NCBI GenBank assembly: GCA_025786725.1
Contig: JAHLTZ010000035.1
Coordinates: 186,001 to 250,000 of the forward strand
From: Syncephalis fuscata
Taxonomy: Eukaryota; Zoopagomycota; Zoopagomycetes; Zoopagales; Piptocephalidaceae
DNA length: 64,000 nucleotides
Reading direction: 5' to 3'
The notes beneath the pieces are model-generated. The model was not told the origin of the DNA, did no database searches, and saw nothing but the letters and a program-made list of their open reading frames with translations. Shown here piece by piece: positions 35,196-47,462 of this stretch (positions are counted from its first letter, which is position 1; each line of letters starts with the position of its first letter). The translations under genes were made by a program, and so were the position numbers.

Positions 35196-36324
35196 ATGGG
35201 TAAGTCATGACTTGCCTTTGTTTGCAAATGGCATTTGCTTAGTTTTGTTCCAGTTACTATGGGACCAGCAACAGCTGGCGTACGTCAGCTCTCAAATATA
35301 CCAACACTTGTGGCCCTTTATCGTCAAGGACTGCTATCCAGTCCAGCTGAAGGTAACCACAACTGGCTGTCATTCCTATTTAAAAGTAAGCTCATGTACA
35401 AGCCTCTGCCTAATAGATCCTCACTTTCGTCCAGACCGACATTTTTTGGATAAGATAAGCCTTATGTAACTAGCTACGTTATTGCGTTAGTCGTGCTCAT
35501 TTTTATTGTGTCAATAATCTAGCCAAGCAGATATCACTACACTTGATGTCGATGCCATTGTCAACGCTGCAAACAATATGTTGATTGGTGGCGGTGGCGT
35601 GGATGGCTGTATCCATCGGTAATTATATTCTACTAATCTTATATTAGTTTAAATAACTTTGAATAGCGCTGCCGGTCCAGGACTTTTGCGCGAATGCAGA
35701 ACACTGGATGGATGTCTAACTGGAGTATGTGGTCTTAGGCATTGTCCACTTTCATGCTAACTTAGCTTTTGCTACTAGGATGCAAAGATTACTGCTGGAT
35801 ATCAGCTACCGGCACACCGTAAGTACTAACTGTCTTTATAAAAGCCTATGCAAACAACTTTACTCGTCTGCCTTTACTAGATGTGATTCATACTGTTGGG
35901 CCAGTAGGCGAAGATCCCGAAGCACTGACAAGTTGTTATTTTAAATCTTTGGAGTTAATGAAAAAAGAACAACTGCGTACCATTGCAAGTCTTATAACAG
36001 CCGATATTATAGATTAATACTAATAATAAACCTACTATAGGCCTTCTCCAGCATATCCACAGGCGTATTCGGATATCCAATTCTTCCTGCTACGCATGTT
36101 GCTTTAAACACCGTTCGTCAATGGATTCAAGAAACGGGCAATCGAGACCTGGTAAATTATCCATTAGTTACATGGCAAGATATAACCATACACTAACAAA
36201 CAGCATAAAGGTGGATCGTATAATATTTTGTGTATTTTCTAGCCGCGACCATAATGTATATCTGGAACAAATACCAAAATATTTTCCTCCTTCGGCAGAC
36301 ATTGAGATAGGATCTAATGAATAG
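35196..36324 (+). CDS. macro-domain ADP-ribose hydrolase (MacroD type)
   Basis: Eight exons: 35196-35199, 35254-35385, 35528-35618, 35667-35724, 35779-35818, 35881-35984, 36041-36151 and 36211-36324. The product has [11 protein letters not shown] near the N-terminus as in fungal and bacterial relatives, then [31 protein letters not shown] (catalytic-loop region), VIHTVGP and ISTGVFGYP. These define MacroD-type enzymes, which remove mono-ADP-ribose from proteins or deacetylate O-acetyl-ADP-ribose. The first exon carries just ATG plus one base. Intron 6 starts with GC (GCAAGT) rather than GT. The exon-3 acceptor is placed at AAG by frame. The conserved residues all survive, so activity is likely. 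Confidence 0.88.
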
Positions 36325-36649
36325 TAATGCAATTCCTGTTTATAAATATACTGACAACCCAGTAAAGCAAATGTTTAAATGATAATTTATTATGTATTTG
36401 GCCCGTTTATATTTGTCAATTTTAAAAAAATGATTTAATAATGAAACTTTAAACCTTCTTTGCACAACTAATATAAACATGTGATAAAAATATAGCAATT
36501 TAGAAGGGTAAACAGATTTATATTATTTTTATTTATATTTTCTATAGATTTTTGGTTATATTAATAATTACTGTCTAATAGCGTAGAATAGCTTTATTTA
36601 AAAGACTACTGCTTTTATTGTCCAGCAACTTTCTTGGGATTCCTAAAAG

Positions 36650-37760
36650 TAGCTGCAATTTTTGAATGATAACGGCCAATTGCGCTGGACCTATTTAATT
36701 TTTAGCGATTTCTGAATAAACTCACAATACGCCTCTTAATTCAATGAGTTTTTACTATTTGAAAATCTATAAAATTTTGATTTAGTACGCGATAAATAAT
36801 TTTGCCAATAGATCTGTCGAGTCGTTTGCAATTTTTAAATAAACAATACCAATATCAACTTTGATATTTATAATTTTTATAGTGTTTATCTTTTTACTTT
36901 CAGCTTGATCCATAAAAGCTGAAATGTCGTGATTGACCATTATTACCATCAGTTCTGCACCTTTGAGTCCTGGGCAACTATAGCATATGTTTAATCAATT
37001 AGTATGATTTACATTGATAGCCAAATCAGCTACTTTCATTATATATGCAATTATGCGCTGTCAGTTTTTGTAAATAAATGACATCTGCTAATGACTGGCC
37101 AGTATTGGCGGTTAATGATGTTGCACACCTACTTTTAAGCATTTCAGGTACTATTTGAATAAGCAGATTGGCCTTTCAATAGTAAGGCTTATTTTCTAAA
37201 AGCCTTTTAATGTGACAATTTCAACAAAATCATATATAAAACATTTGGTGTTATGCTCAGAATTGAGTGAGATATTGGATGTTGTATTTTTTCTCTGCCA
37301 ATTGTATCTGAGCCAGTAAGTTCCTTTTCAGCTTGATACAAAGTTTAGTATTCATATTAGCGGCCGGTCAAACATAATGGCACATTAGCCATACCTCAAA
37401 TACGTCAAATTTGTAAACATTAAATTGCTGTATTTCAAAAGCCATGAGCATTATTCTATTGAATTTGGCAAAACTTAAACGCTTGTTTCCACTGAACCAT
37501 TCGATAATGGTTATCATGATCTGCTGCACTCGCAAAGTTTTAAATATTGTCGATCAGTTGCTTCTTCTATGGAGGATCTAATCGCTTGGCTTAGTAATTG
37601 CTATAGCCATATAATATAGTAACAGCCTACCATTCAAATTTCCACGAATGGTATTGCTTGTTGATACATTAGCAATCACAGCCATCAATGCAATAATATA
37701 AATATTAATCAAACACAGTTTAATCACTTTGGATGCCGCAGTCAGCAATTGTTGTAACAT
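36650..37760 (-). pseudogene. decayed paralogue of the secreted kinase-like gene
   Basis: It aligns along its length, same strand, with 76-1299: the signal peptide (MLQQLLTAASKVIKLC, then ANVSTSN), EWFSGNKRLSFAK versus SWFSGDEKLSFAK, the DVFE exon end, and QAESKKIN versus QAESQKIN. Introns remain as relics. The catalytic-loop region near 37070 no longer encodes HKD, DYD has become NHD, and several stops and frame changes occur in the second and third exons. The C-terminal exon is very divergent, so the left boundary is approximate. Confidence 0.75.
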
Positions 37761-39521
37761 TTAAATTGTGATAAATGTAGTGTATGTTGTGTTAACGAAT
37801 TTAAAAAAATTGTGAATTGTTTATGTATCTAAACGCTTGAATCTGTTGGCTGTTTATGCCACACAAGCTATATATTTAAGTGTTGCTGGTGCAGATTGGC
37901 AAATAACCGCATTGTTAAGCTAAAAGTTGTTTGCGATAAATAGACAAAGCTTTTGAAACGTTGGTACATGTTCATTAAAGCATATTATATAATTTAATAA
38001 GACCGATCAATTGCTGTTTAATGAGTCCAATGATGCCAGTACCTATCTCATACGAAACATAATGCTCATGCTGTTGTGAATATGCAAAACAAACAAAAGA
38101 ATAAAACAATAGAATAGATACGCTTACATGTTTGATGCTATGGCTAGTACCGCAATGGATAGGCTAGCACATATCAGCCTTTGAATAAGAGGATTGCAAA
38201 GTTATGCTTAGACTTGCTGCAACGCCCTCAGATTATTGCTTTATTCAAAGCTATACATTGCCAATCATTTATCTGTTTTTTACTGGTCTATCCGCTAACA
38301 ATATGTAATAATCGATTTCCTTGCATTTATCGGGCGATAATCTGTATGTGCATAATAGATCCATACAACAAAACGTTGCGTATATAAATCGGTCTAATGC
38401 CAAATGCAATTCCACCGTAAACAGCTTTATTGGGCATGCAGGTACTTAGTAAAAGTGCATTTTGTAAAATAGATCAGTATTCATTTTGGGCAAAATTTGA
38501 AAAAACCTGCTAGCTATTTATTATGCCATGCTGGATGGAGCGTTGATAAATGACGCATTGCGGCTAAGCATTACTAGTTACAAACATAAAAAACATCTTA
38601 CCAATTCTAGCTGACGTTGCTACTCATTCGATATACATTTTTATTGAAGCAGTTAATAATTCTAATATACAATAGGCTATTAATAGCATTATTGATGTAA
38701 TGTCAAAACACCATGGTATAAGCTAATTTATTGTCGGACGACTGATTAAACCGGACTGATTTGTCAACACGCTAACCAAATAGTATCTAAAAAAATAACG
38801 ATTTGTTGGTTGTTAAAAATAGAGGCAGCTGTGTGACCAGTTTTGATTTATCGTTCCGACAATTACACCCAGACAGGCGCCACATTTATTAAAAGATCAA
38901 GAAACAAAGAATAGCCATTTGGGTAATGTGACGTAGAAATAGAAATAACGAGATCACCTGTTAATGGCCTTTGAATATCTCCGGTGTGCTTCAACGGCCT
39001 TGTATTACCCACCAATAGCTTTTTTTAATAGCAACGCCTTAGAAATATGGCTGGTGTAATTATTGGTCACCTGGTATATGATTACTTGTAGAAGTCCAAA
39101 GTGAACCAAATATGATTCATTGTTAACAAAAAAGTGTATCATATTATCGAGTTACAACATGCTTGGCATAAATTACAACGCAATATTTATGACCTTAAGG
39201 TTTACGCCCAGACACGGAATAAACCACCGTTTTTTGGAGTAAAATTGATCAACGTTGTTATTGTCGCTATAGTGAAGTTATTGTAATATATTTAAGTACC
39301 AGGCCAAGTTTATGATTAACCGATCGGATTGGGCATAAAAACCTCATTATTGATTGCCGCCAACCCTCCAACATTATTACCGCCTTACATTATACTTAGT
39401 TTGTAAGTGCAGGCAATAGCTAGTTTAAAATAGCTACTTACTTTGCCGCACCTTAATTAATTCCGTGAACAGTTTGTACACGTAGTATTTGATTCAGTCT
39501 CTGTTCCAATCATCAGCCACG
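37761..39521. other. spacer, nothing recognised
   Basis: About 1.76 kb of A+T-rich DNA. No exon, RNA gene or repeat copy was recognised. The 68-codon frame at 38181-38387 lacks support. Confidence 0.45.
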
Positions 39522-39930
39522 ATGACTGTTGTGCGCGTCAGTGAAACGCCAACACAAACTCTATCTGTGCCAGTGTCGGGCATGCCAATGACCGATATGG
39601 CTTCCTGGCGTGTACGGGCAACACACATCAATAGACAAGGTATGCTACAGAATAAGCAGTAGTGTAATATCTAACATGTTTGCATTAACTAGATTCCCGT
39701 GCTGGCACATTAGTGATTGCATCGGTGTCGCAATCAACCGCCAGCCAGTTTGATCAGGCAGTGCCAACCGTGATGCTCTGCAACACTATAAACGCGCCAG
39801 ATGACGAGCGGGATATTGCTGATATTGTTGGTAGGTACATGAGCCAGCGAGACAAATTTAATCTAACACATTGCATTTCTACCAAATAGTCAACCTAGTT
39901 GTGCCCGATTTACTCCATGACAAGCTGTAA
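39522..39930 (+). CDS. small unknown protein (98 aa, 3 exons)
   Basis: Exons 39522-39639, 39693-39830 and 39890-39930 join in phase. The product reads MTVVRVSETPTQTLSVPVSG ... TLVIASVSQSTASQFDQAVP ... and ends VVPDLLHDKL. It alternates beta-like strands and has no signal peptide. The size, strand pattern and FDQAVPTVML segment faintly recall proteasome-assembly chaperone 3 (PSMG3/Irc25), but no decisive motif is present. Confidence 0.5.
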
Positions 39931-41121
39931 TTTTAAAAAAACACCACCCAATAGCATTGAACGTCTTTAAAGCTCCCTTTTGTGGGTCAAACATTTTTCT
40001 TTAATAAAATGGAAGCCGTTGAGATTGCTGATCAATATGTGTACTGTTTTATTGTAGCCTGGCGTTGATTTAAAATCAGCATCAATTAAATAATGGAGCA
40101 TTGTAAATAGAATACATGATAACATTTGACATTTTAAATTGATTAGTATACAAGCACTCGAAACTATAATGTATGTTAAATACTATGAATAGCAATATAT
40201 TTACATAGTTGGATGAAAACTAACAGTATAGCACAGTCATGTACATATATAACAATAGCCAGGTAATATACACCATTTATCTATATGGCTTATTGAATAT
40301 ACAATTGAGCAACTAATGGTTTTATTTTGCATTGCCTTAGGCTTTTAAATAATAAGTGAAACAAATATTAGTTTTAGATTTGTTCAAACGATATTGCTTA
40401 CTTTATCTGTTTAATTAAACCAGCAATCTGCGCTGTAGCTGATCATTCTAGAATAAGCATAAAATACCAAATAGTATTGCTAATAAGTTGCTTGTCATTG
40501 ACAGTTAATTTAACTATATGGCTACTGCTATCAATCCGTGTAATAAGATGGCGTTAATTATGTGTGGTATATATGCTTACTAATTATTGCCATTACACAT
40601 TACCCATTTCAAACAGGCTGAATGTCGTCGTCGCATCACAATGGCACTCTATGTGACATTGTACAAGATAATGACTAATGCAGATGTATTCAATGTACCG
40701 TTTTTATTTAGAGACAGCCCAAACAATTGTCTGCTAATTTATTTAATACAAAATAACAATTAATTAAATTTTGTTTTATTGCATATATAATATATATACT
40801 TTTAATTGATTGTTAAAACCAAAAAAATTAATTATTAATATATTTTTAAATCAATATATTATAAAACCGCCATATACTATATTGAATGGCATAATATCCA
40901 TTGTATTTCTAGCGTGTAGGTCACTAATATACTCGCATAAAAGATAACATTTTATGAATGTAAAATACAGAATGGCTAAATATAACAACTGATATACTCA
41001 TGCATGATGTTAGTTTTCTATATTTATTAAGCCAACTACTATTTTTAGCAATCTATTAATAATTTTGTTAATTTATTTAAAAAATTTTGCCTTATTTATG
41101 TTAATGTACTAAAACATTCAA
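39931..41121. other. spacer, nothing recognised
   Basis: Very A+T-rich; long A and T runs occur at 40750-40870. No coding exon is seen. It ends at the tRNA gene. Confidence 0.45.
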
Positions 41122-41194
41122 GCCCGGTTAGCTCAATCGGTAGAGCGTGAGACTCTTAATCTCAAGGTTGCGGGTTCGACCCCCGCATTGGGCT
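41122..41194 (+). tRNA. tRNA-Lys (anticodon CTT)
   Basis: The acceptor stem GCCCGGT pairs with ATTGGGC (two G-T pairs). The D arm is GCTC...GAGC, the anticodon stem TGAGA/TCTCA with loop CTCTTAA (anticodon CTT), and the T arm GCGGG-TTCGACC-CCCGC. A box (TAGCTCAATCGG) and B box (GGTTCGACCCC) are good. It has no intron and no encoded CCA, and a T-run terminator follows within 12 bases. Confidence 0.95.
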
Positions 41195-42320
41195 ATACCT
41201 TTTGCCAGTCCAAGCATTGGTAACAACTGCCATATGCTGTTACTGCTCTTTTTTTGTTTTTACTACATCTGTGCTATATTTTTGCTTATTTTGACACTGA
41301 ATGTAGCGATGATATTTTTATTAACTACATTTAAAGTAACTGAATAAATTTAAATGCTATTTAAACAGCTATACTATTAGTAGCTTATTGTGGATAAGTT
41401 ACAGTTTCAATAATAAAACCATTGTTAGTTAATTAGTGCTAAATTTGTAGTATATATAATGCAACAAATGGAATAAATAAAGTAAATTAAAGTAAATAGA
41501 ATGTGTCTAGTATATTATAAAGTGATATATGATAGCGTAAGTATACAATAGGAATGATATAGGTAAATAAATGATATATATGCATATTGGATAATAAATC
41601 TACAGTAATGATCAGTTTGATGACTGATATCATTCACCACCTAATTTGATGTTCAATAGAAATAATGCCAGTTTAAATTACGCGGATATTATTAAATGTG
41701 CTTAATTGACCACCAAATTATATTAAATGACAATAGATTTAAGAATAGTATAATAGTTTTAGTATGAATAAGATATTTAACTAAATAAAACACTGATATT
41801 ACTGTAAAATGAATAGTGCAAATGTAATTGCATTAAATGTAACTAATTGTATTACTTTAGTATTCGTAAAAAAACGTTATATTTAATTAATTAATAAAAA
41901 CGATATGCAAGTTTTAATACAATTCAAGTTTATTGAATAATTTATTACATGTCTTTCTAAATTTCTTTATAATATCATATTATTTCAATAAGTCAGAATA
42001 TGGTGAAGTTTAGAAAAAAGCAATACTTATAGCTGTATATACTGTTAAAACTACTACGAAAACTTTGTACTAAAATCTTGACCATTTTGGGCATGTAAAA
42101 GGCTTGCACGCCTTTGAATAGAGCCAAATCTGATGCAATAGATTTCTAATATATTGGGAAACATTGCATGTATTTTCAGCATTACGTATTTAAAATAGGT
42201 TATACCTTTGGCATTTTTTAAATAAAAGCCGTTAAAAATAAGCTATTTTATTCATTATCAACCGCATAGCATTCTTTCAACTCATCAGTAACTTTTTCAG
42301 CATATCTACAACTTATCAGC
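41195..42320. other. spacer with an inverted repeat A copy
   Basis: No gene is supported. Repeat A lies at about 41530-41745 on the minus strand. Confidence 0.5.
41530..41745 (-). repeat. repeat A copy
   Basis: Read on the minus strand it gives the AGCACATTTAATAATAT block, then TTCTATTGAACATCAAATTA and GGTGGTGAATGATATCA, the order seen at 19645-19850. Similarity extends into the downstream CATATATATCATTTA region. Confidence 0.6.
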
Positions 42321-42671
42321 ATGAAGACTTCATACGCTGCTATCTCCACTTTTGTGGTCGCTTTTATGGCCGGCGCTGTCATAGTCCATGCCAGGCCTAT
42401 GCCAATGCCTGCAACATCATTCAGCACTAACAATATCCGCAATGTAGAAAATGCTAGCAGAGATATCGGCAACCAGGCCAATCAGATTGTGCGTGAAATC
42501 AACACTTTAAAAAGTGCTGGTATCAGCCAAATTTCAAGCGCTATCAGTCGACTTGAACAAAGTATCAATCAAGTACGGCAGGAGACAAATATTATTACTT
42601 CCACTCTTAATAGCATAGCACAAAGCAATCAAAACTCAGAATCACAAAACTCAAATCGGTGGGGTCATTAA
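42321..42671 (+). CDS. small secreted helical protein (116 aa)
   Basis: A single-exon gene. Residues 1 to about 24 (MKTSYAAISTFVVAFMAGAV, then IVHA) are a signal peptide with a plausible cleavage after HA. The mature protein starts RPMPMPATS and then has a 60-residue amphipathic helix rich in Asn, Gln, Ser and Ile (SSAISRLEQSINQVRQETN), without cysteines. It could form a coiled coil. No family is recognised. Confidence 0.6.
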   Translation: MKTSYAAISTFVVAFMAGAVIVHARPMPMPATSFSTNNIRNVENASRDIGNQANQIVREINTLKSAGISQISSAISRLEQSINQVRQETNIITSTLNSIAQSNQNSESQNSNRWGH

Positions 42672-43536
42672 AAGCAATACAAAGTCACAAAGTGTATGAA
42701 ATTGAAGCCAGTATTGCAATACAAATATTATCTGTTCATTCAATTGATGCAACGCTACCAGTAACCTGATAGTCAGTCTAGTCGCATCTATCAATAATCA
42801 TTATTCCTAGCCTGGCTTAAATTATTGAGCTCTGTAATCATGATATAAATAAACAAATGCTACTTTAGCTGCTAACTAAACTTAGCCTTTTCTTATTAAT
42901 GTTGGCTTTTACATTTTTAAATCATTACTATGATAAGCATCGTATCAGCAAACCATTATTGTAAAAAGCTCATAAAACTTTTACTAGTGCAGGATTGTGG
43001 AATCGTGGCTTGGCTGCTGCTTTAAATTTTAAGCATACTCTTAATATTTTACGATTGAGTGGTATTATACCGGATCAGTTTTGAAAAAGCTAATTTACCT
43101 GAGGTTTATCAATTTTAAACAATATAATAATAATAGTAATTCTTTTTCAATAACCGTTACTAATTTCCAACTAATACTTGTAAACATCTTACAATATTTT
43201 TATTTATTCTACTTTTACACATTCAAGTAACTGAAACAGCATTGCCGTGTCTATTGGCTGCATAGATGTAGTTTAAGGCTACTTTGCTACATCTCAGCTA
43301 TTAGTTAGATTACTGTAGAGTTGGATATACAACTTATTAATGGCTATTGAACGTCGGCTACAAATTAGTCATAGCCAAGGCGAGATATGGCTGCTTTATA
43401 AATTGCTTTGATTTGATTATTAATACACTATTTATTTAATTAATATAATAGCAAACACTATCGTCTAGTCAAATTAGTTTTCTGTACAATCAAATTTTAT
43501 TTACTATCTAGCTATTATTAGTTGGTTATTACAACT
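42672..43536. other. spacer, nothing recognised
   Basis: It includes the promoter of the quinone oxidoreductase gene. No exon or repeat is seen. Confidence 0.45.
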
Positions 43537-44550
43537 ATGTCGGAATTTATGAAAGCTATATTGGTCGAGCGCTATGGCGGCCCAGAAGTCATGGAGTACA
43601 CTACGAAGGCTCCACGCCCCATAGCTGGTACAGGACAAATTCTGGTGCGCAATCATACAATAGGCATCAACTATCTCGACACTTATTTTCGTACAGGACT
43701 CTACCCGACTCCATTACCTTTTGTGCCGGGCCATGAAGGTGCCGGTGTTGTAGTTGCCGTGGGTGAAGGTGTTACGGCTTTTCACGTCGGTGATCGCGTT
43801 GCCTATACCGATAAAGCTTCCTACGCCGAATACACAGCCGTATCTGATGGTCGGGCCATTCGTCTACCCGATAACATATCGTGGAAGACGGCCGCCGGCA
43901 TTCTACATCAGGGACTAACGGCATGGGCCATGGTTACTTTATCTTATTCAGTTCAAGCTGGAGACTGGGTGCTTATTCATGCTGCAGCCGGTGGTATGGG
44001 TCGCTGGCTTACTCGACTGTGCAAACGCGTTGGTGCTCATGTTATTGGCACGGTCTCAACGGAAGAGAAGGCTGCGATAGCCCGCGGTGATGGTGCTGAC
44101 ATTGTGTTGAACTATTCGACACAGCCAGGTGAAGCAGACGAGGCTGCCGTTGATGCGCGTCTACTTAATGATATTATGGCTGCCACCAACGGCCAAGGTG
44201 TCCACGCAGCACTTGATGGTGTTGGTAAACGCACTTTTGACCTTAGTTTGAATAGTTTGCGTCGTTTGGGCACTTTAGTGTCATTTGGCAATGCCAGTGG
44301 ACCAGTGCCACCTGTCGATGTACTTCGACTGGCCAAAGGCAATTACAAATTGATGCGCACAGCTTTTATGCATTATATTACAACCAAAGAGGAGTTTGCC
44401 GCTCTAGCCACACCTCTTATTGCCGCTGTTGCTAACAATGAACTAGAAGTACCCATTTGTGCCGAATTTCCTTTGGAAAAAACCAAAGAGTCACACAGCT
44501 TTCTTGAAAGTCGTAAAACAACTGGTAAAATTATCGTCAATGTTGATTAA
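43537..44550 (+). CDS. NADPH:quinone oxidoreductase (zeta-crystallin/Zta1 type)
   Basis: A 337-residue, intronless member of the medium-chain dehydrogenase family that reduces quinones with NADPH and lacks the structural zinc. The open frame extends upstream to 43522, but the first ATG is 43537 (MSEFMKAI). Motifs: GINYLDTYFRTGLYP, PGHEGAGVVVAVGEGV, the Rossmann segment HAAAGGMGRWLTRL, TVSTEEKAAIARGDGAD and LDGVGKRTFDLS. Length and order match the family. Cytosolic detoxification is the usual role. Confidence 0.93.
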   Translation: MSEFMKAILVERYGGPEVMEYTTKAPRPIAGTGQILVRNHTIGINYLDTYFRTGLYPTPLPFVPGHEGAGVVVAVGEGVTAFHVGDRVAYTDKASYAEYTAVSDGRAIRLPDNISWKTAAGILHQGLTAWAMVTLSYSVQAGDWVLIHAAAGGMGRWLTRLCKRVGAHVIGTVSTEEKAAIARGDGADIVLNYSTQPGEADEAAVDARLLNDIMAATNGQGVHAALDGVGKRTFDLSLNSLRRLGTLVSFGNASGPVPPVDVLRLAKGNYKLMRTAFMHYITTKEEFAALATPLIAAVANNELEVPICAEFPLEKTKESHSFLESRKTTGKIIVNVD

Positions 44551-44763
44551 TATAAATCATTACTTTTATTCTTTTAGTAATAAACAAATAAATACAATAT
44601 CATTTTTTAATAGCTTTGTAGCCAATAAATCTAATTTATTAATTCATTTTAATAAATTGCTAGCTACATGATGTGATAGAATGCCATTAATACACACTCG
44701 AATTAACTGCAAATCAATTTATTATGTATGTATTGCTATTGTTGTTTCTTCTTCTTCTTACGA

Positions 44764-45886
44764 CTAACCTTCCATCGCCATCGTATAATCATAGTCGATT
44801 GTAGGTAGGATAGCTGATAAAAACTTAAGGAAAATAATCATATAGTAATCGACACGCAGCTCAACACCGCTAGCCCCCGTACGTTCGATAATACGGCGCA
44901 TTACTTCGGCGTGTTTACACGGATGAACAGACGCCAGCGAAATGTCCATATGTGGATGCGGATCAATGGTAACCGTTTTACGTGCATGTTCTTGTGAAAT
45001 ATCCTCAAAGATTTGCGTTGCTGTAAGTGGTCGTCGATGTTCATCGTAGCCAAACAGCCAAACACGTGGTGTCTGGTAGTACTTGTCATAAGTAATACTA
45101 AGATCATAGGTACGTGTACGTAAAATGTTATCTTCATCAATATCGCCTTGCTGTAACGCAGCTGGATCTTCATCTTCTTCAATGGCACAATCATCAAAAT
45201 CATCCTCGGCCTCTTCGGCCAATTTAACATCTTTAAATGCCGATGCTAGCCTCTCTTCCTCCTCTTCCTCTTCTTCATCGCCAATATCGCGAATCTCTCT
45301 AGTGACGGCTGCTGTCTCACCGCCAGCATCTCCACCACCAGACGATTGACCGGTGGTATCTTGGTTTGTATGGGTGGCTAGCCAGCCTTCTCCTTCTCCT
45401 TCTTCTTCATCGCCATTCTCCGCCATAATAGCAAAAACTTCCTTTTCATCTTCGCCTGTATATTCCATATCCTTGGCCCGCTTCACACAAGGTACTAAAT
45501 AACAAGCGTGTTAATTGTGCATATGGCCATTCATTTTATCTGTACCATTTCGTGTAATCAAAAACTGTTTATCTGCCGGCAAATAATCTCGTCTTTTCGA
45601 CGTTAAACCTGATGACCTGTCATAAAGTGAATATATGCATAAGTAATGAATAGCAAAGCTATGCTGTTTAACTTACCACTGCCAAGTTGGACATTTATAA
45701 ACTAGAAAATCACCAGCTGCTACAAACTGTCGTCGTAACCATCAAATACTCATTAGTGCTGTATACCATCACAATCTATCTACTTACTTCCTCGGGAGTA
45801 AGTACACCAGTCTCTCGAAACTTTGATTCCTTCAGAACGGGATTCAAGTACTCTCGTACACTATGAAACAGATTCTGAACGTTCAT
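44764..45886 (-). CDS. ATG3: Atg3, E2-like enzyme for Atg8 lipidation
   Basis: Four exons give an intact protein. Exon 1 (45886-45788) reads [20 protein letters not shown], the membrane-binding helix. Exon 2 has [17 protein letters not shown], exon 3 ends LITRN, and exon 4 begins [12 protein letters not shown]. An acidic Glu/Asp-rich flexible region then precedes the E2 core [37 protein letters not shown] and the active-site Cys in HPCKHAEVM. The C-terminus has [17 protein letters not shown]. It conjugates Atg8 to phosphatidylethanolamine during autophagosome growth. The start region sits just beyond an unremarkable 0.7-kb spacer. Confidence 0.95.
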
Positions 45887-46602
45887 GTTGATTGACTAGT
45901 CGGAAGAATGGCTTTAGCCTAAAAACAAAAGTTTGCTAGAAACAAGATGACCAATCGGCTTATGAGCAGTAATAATGGTAGGGATAGTGTTGAACCGTAT
46001 AGGTACAAAGGGCGCGCAGTATACTAAGCGTAGAAAAGTAGAAATGAAAGAGGCAAAGAAGCGGCTGAAAGAAGGTGTGAGCGGATAGTAAAAGGGACTG
46101 TTGTCGTCGAGGCAGTATCGCTGAGTCACTTACACTACGCATGCATCTCCATCCATCTTAGTGTACAGCATTAGTGCGAGGATTTTGTTACTGCTAGTAT
46201 TAACATTTTATTTACTTATTTATCATTATTATTAATAACTAAATCATTACTACTACTAATGAACAATGTATATATGTGTAAATGTATTTGTATGACTACC
46301 ATCTTATTTACAAACATAATGGCCAATAACGTCATCTATATGTACTCAATCTAGATTTGGACACAACTGTACCAAACCAGATTGAACCAACCACCACCAC
46401 CACCACAGATGATAAGTAATTAAACGTCTAGCGTGTCTATCTTCGGTATAGATCGTCTTTCCTTACACACGTACGATTGCCGATTCCTAATTGTTGTTGT
46501 TATCGCTACGCTTTTTGTTTATCTTGTTTAATAGCAGGGAATCTCATAAAGACGTTGTCTGACAGTGCAAGAACGATTAATACCGCTACTTATCCCAACA
46601 CG
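45887..46602. other. divergent promoter region
   Basis: The shared 5' region of Atg3 (-) and THO2 (+). A run of ACC repeats occurs at about 46390. A T-rich tract ending in TTTAATAG near 46535 could be a leader intron acceptor. No gene is seen. Confidence 0.4.
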
Positions 46603-47431
46603 ATGTCGGCGGTCATCTCGACCGACATTGATTACCAAGGTCCATTCTTGGATGCTACTGCGGTAGCTGCAATGGATCTAGGCGATGAGAAGCAACGTGA
46701 GCAATTACAAAACTTTATTGCTCACAAACTGTCCAAGGGCGAAGAATCGTGTATATTTGAAGTGGTTCAGGCGGTGATCGCGATTGATCGTCATCAAGGC
46801 GTTAATGGAATGACAATGGCCCTTGTACTAGATCGCGTACGACGTAGTCTTTCAGAGGCTTATTCAACAGCTCAAGCCAATCTAACGCTGATGCAATCGC
46901 TTAATAGTAGTAATAACCACCATTACAACGATAGTAGTAACGATCCATTAGCAAAACGATGCAACTACCGCCATTACCCAATCTTGAGTCGCTGTTAATC
47001 GATGCCATTTGGGTGGCTGATGCCGAGATTGACGAGTTTGAGTCTGACGATGAGATTAAAAAGAAACGATGGGCTTGTCTAGTTCAGTTAATTACTATGC
47101 TTAAAGGACAGGGTCTATTAACTGAACCAATGATGCAAGAGCGATTTAGTATCGATTTATTGAATCGAGCATTACCACGATTCCCGGCCAAAGCCTTTGA
47201 AACCGAATGTATTCGACGTCGAACTAAAATGATCTACAAGCAACAGAAATTCAATTTATTACGTGAAGAGTCTGAAGGATATGCCAAATTAATGACTGAA
47301 TTGATGCGTGATATGCCAAAGAATGGCTCACCAACAGTTTACTTGAACAACATGCAACAGAAACACTTCTTCGAGTACAATCATTAATTGGTATGTAATT
47401 AAATTAATATTTATATTTATTGGAGTCATTA

Positions 47432-47462
<31 letters not shown>

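Noticed and set aside
36650-37760. Calling this a functional second kinase-like gene
   Set aside because: The catalytic-loop region and DYD are lost, and stops interrupt exons 2 and 3.
44112-44342. Antisense frame inside quinone oxidoreductase
   Set aside because: Shadow of a well-supported gene on the other strand.
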